A DNA stretch of 5,780 nt from Mesorhizobium sp. (GTDB lineage Bacteria > Pseudomonadota > Alphaproteobacteria > Rhizobiales > Rhizobiaceae): NCBI GenBank assembly GCA_030698645.1, contig JAUYMV010000003.1, forward strand, positions 1-5,780. The letters run 5' to 3'. Position numbers and translations under genes: made by a program. Under the pieces are notes generated by a model. That model did not search any database, was not told the DNA's origin, and saw nothing but the letters and a program-made list of their open reading frames with translations. Below are positions 4,772 to 5,780 of this stretch, in pieces. Positions within the stretch are counted from its first letter, which is position 1; each line of letters opens with the position of its first letter.

Positions 4772-5780
4772 TCAGAACTGGTAGATTGCCGATACGCGAA
4801 CCGTCTGGCTCGAAATGTGGGACTGCGTGACACCGCCGTTGCCGATGCCGACAAAGCTGTTTGTCGTCAGATCGCCTAAGGTGCCGCCGAACCCCGCGCC
4901 GCCCAGCGGCAACTGCTCGACGGTGCCGTAGTCGTCATACATGTATTCGGTGCGAAGGCGAAGGTTCTGACTGACCTTGACCTCGACGCCGCCGCCGATC
5001 GAATAGCCGAGAATAACCTTGTCAACGCCCGTTCGAATGACGGTCGCCTGGCCGGCGAGCGGCGAGCTGGGGTTGTTGACGATGATGCCACTCGCGGTCA
5101 CCGAGAAGTAGTCGGGCGCCCGTCCGACAGCGAGGCCACCCGTCACAAAGGTCATCAGCGCGGGCGTGACCTCGACGCCCAGTTTCGCACGGACATGGCC
5201 ATAGGTTTTCACCTCGCCGAAATTCTGCCGCAACCCGACGCAACCGAAGTGCCCGGGGGGAATGGACGGGACGCCGCTGGGCGGGTTGAGGCACTCCGGA
5301 CCAGCCGCCCCGCCGAAGGCGGAATCGGGAACACTCGCATCGCGGCTGAATCGGCTGTTCAATTCGACATCGGCTTCGGCGCCGAGGACGAAGCGGCCGA
5401 ACTGATGCGAGTAGCCGGCCAACAGGTGACCGCCGATCGAATCGCCATTGTAGGCCTGAGATGGCTCATAGACCTCGGTCACGCCGGTCTGGTTGTTGGT
5501 CATCGACAGGCGCATCGTGCTGTTGAGGAACTCCAGGGCATGGTTCTGCATCGTCAGGCCGCCGCCGATGTAGAATCCGGTCCAGTCGCTCGCGGTGAGA
5601 TATGCAGGCGGCGGCTGGTCGTCGCCGCCGAACTGATAGATCGCCGAGATGCGGACCGTCTGGCTCGAATAGTTGAGCTTGTTGCCGGGGGACGCGAAGG
5701 AGTTTGTCGTTACCTCGCCGATCGTGCCACCGAACCCCGCGCCGCCGACCGCGATATCCTGGCCCCTGTACCGGTCGTGG
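4772..5780 (-). CDS. Tandem-repeat outer-membrane beta-barrel protein (Omp25/Omp31-like double barrel), N-terminus outside window
   Basis: The minus-strand frame is open from the window edge (first full codon at 5779) to TGA at 4772, giving 335 visible residues; the start and signal peptide lie outside. Residues 1-50 are the end of a first barrel, with GGAGFGGTIG (12-21) and a last strand SSQTVRISAIYQF ending in Phe50. A linker (51-64, with PPP at 56-58) follows. A complete second barrel runs from DWTGFYIGGG (65-74) to the final SSQTVRVSAIYQF. It shows Omp25/31 family blocks FVLGAEADVEL (130-140), VRAKLGVEVTPALMTFVTGG (196-215), GYSIGGGVEVKV (258-269) and LRLRTEYMYDDYG (273-285). Two Cys (163, 180) lie in a predicted long loop and may bond. 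The ATG at 5551 is internal: it falls after the conserved WTGFYIGG strand and has no ribosome-binding site or signal peptide. The protein presumably sits in the outer membrane as two linked barrels; the ligand or role is unknown. Confidence 0.88.
   Translation of the reverse strand, partial: HDRYRGQDIAVGGAGFGGTIGEVTTNSFASPGNKLNYSSQTVRISAIYQFGGDDQPPPAYLTASDWTGFYIGGGLTMQNHALEFLNSTMRLSMTNNQTGVTEVYEPSQAYNGDSIGGHLLAGYSHQFGRFVLGAEADVELNSRFSRDASVPDSAFGGAAGPECLNPPSGVPSIPPGHFGCVGLRQNFGEVKTYGHVRAKLGVEVTPALMTFVTGGLAVGRAPDYFSVTASGIIVNNPSSPLAGQATVIRTGVDKVILGYSIGGGVEVKVSQNLRLRTEYMYDDYGTVEQLPLGGAGFGGTLGDLTTNSFVGIGNGGVTQSHISSQTVRVSAIYQF
4775..5778 (-). repeat. Internal duplication: barrel C-terminal repeats 855 bases apart
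   Basis: The segment encoding the last barrel strand and preceding loop occurs twice in the same frame: 5630-5778 (first barrel) and 4775-about 4930 (second barrel). Exact nucleotide matches include a 15-base block at 5655-5669 and 4800-4814. A 23-base block (5724-5746 and 4881-4903) differs at one base. The offset is 855 bases (285 codons) at the C-terminal end and 843 further in, so a 4-codon indel lies in the predicted last extracellular loop. The rest of the first copy lies outside the window. Confidence 0.85.

Noticed and set aside
5549..5551. ATG at 5551 as the start of a single barrel gene
   Set aside because: It lies after the conserved first strand WTGFYIGG, has no ribosome-binding site and no signal peptide, and the frame upstream is open and homologous to the barrel end.
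1..5780. tRNA, rRNA, CRISPR array, insertion sequence or prophage genes
   Set aside because: I looked on both strands and saw no regularly spaced repeats, no transposase or integrase motifs, no terminal inverted repeats and no tRNA-like cloverleaf with CCA end.

Overview
The window is a GC-rich stretch of an alphaproteobacterial chromosome. The best taxonomic pointers are an Omp10-type lipoprotein close to the Brucella antigen, an NAD-dependent homospermidine synthase, and an Omp25/Omp31-type outer-membrane barrel. Together they suggest Hyphomicrobiales (Rhizobiales); genus cannot be decided from this sequence. Every gene I can support lies on the minus strand, so the window is read from high to low coordinates.

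Layout in transcription order. (1) 5780-4772: the 3' part of an outer-membrane beta-barrel gene that enters from outside the window. Its open frame holds the end of one barrel, a short Pro-rich linker, and then a complete second barrel, so it encodes a tandem (double) barrel. (2) About 4675-3725: a DUF3445 protein related to the heme-binding alpha subunit of oxidative N-demethylase (HODM), probably starting at TTG. (3) 3655-2210: homospermidine synthase, complete. (4) 2115-1729: an Omp10-like lipoprotein, complete, followed by strong stem-loops. (5) 1422-1: a secreted UshA-type 5'-nucleotidase/metallophosphoesterase with a signal peptide, truncated at its C-terminus by the window edge.

Three of the five products are exported (two to the outer membrane, one to the periplasm) and two are cytoplasmic enzymes linked to amine chemistry. 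The DUF3445 and homospermidine synthase genes are separated by about 70 bases and may be co-transcribed. The other gaps (94 and 306 bases) probably carry their own promoters. Nothing here looks like a mobile element, CRISPR array, tRNA or rRNA. The most unusual object is the tandem-barrel protein. The many long plus-strand open frames are antisense shadows caused by high GC at third codon positions.
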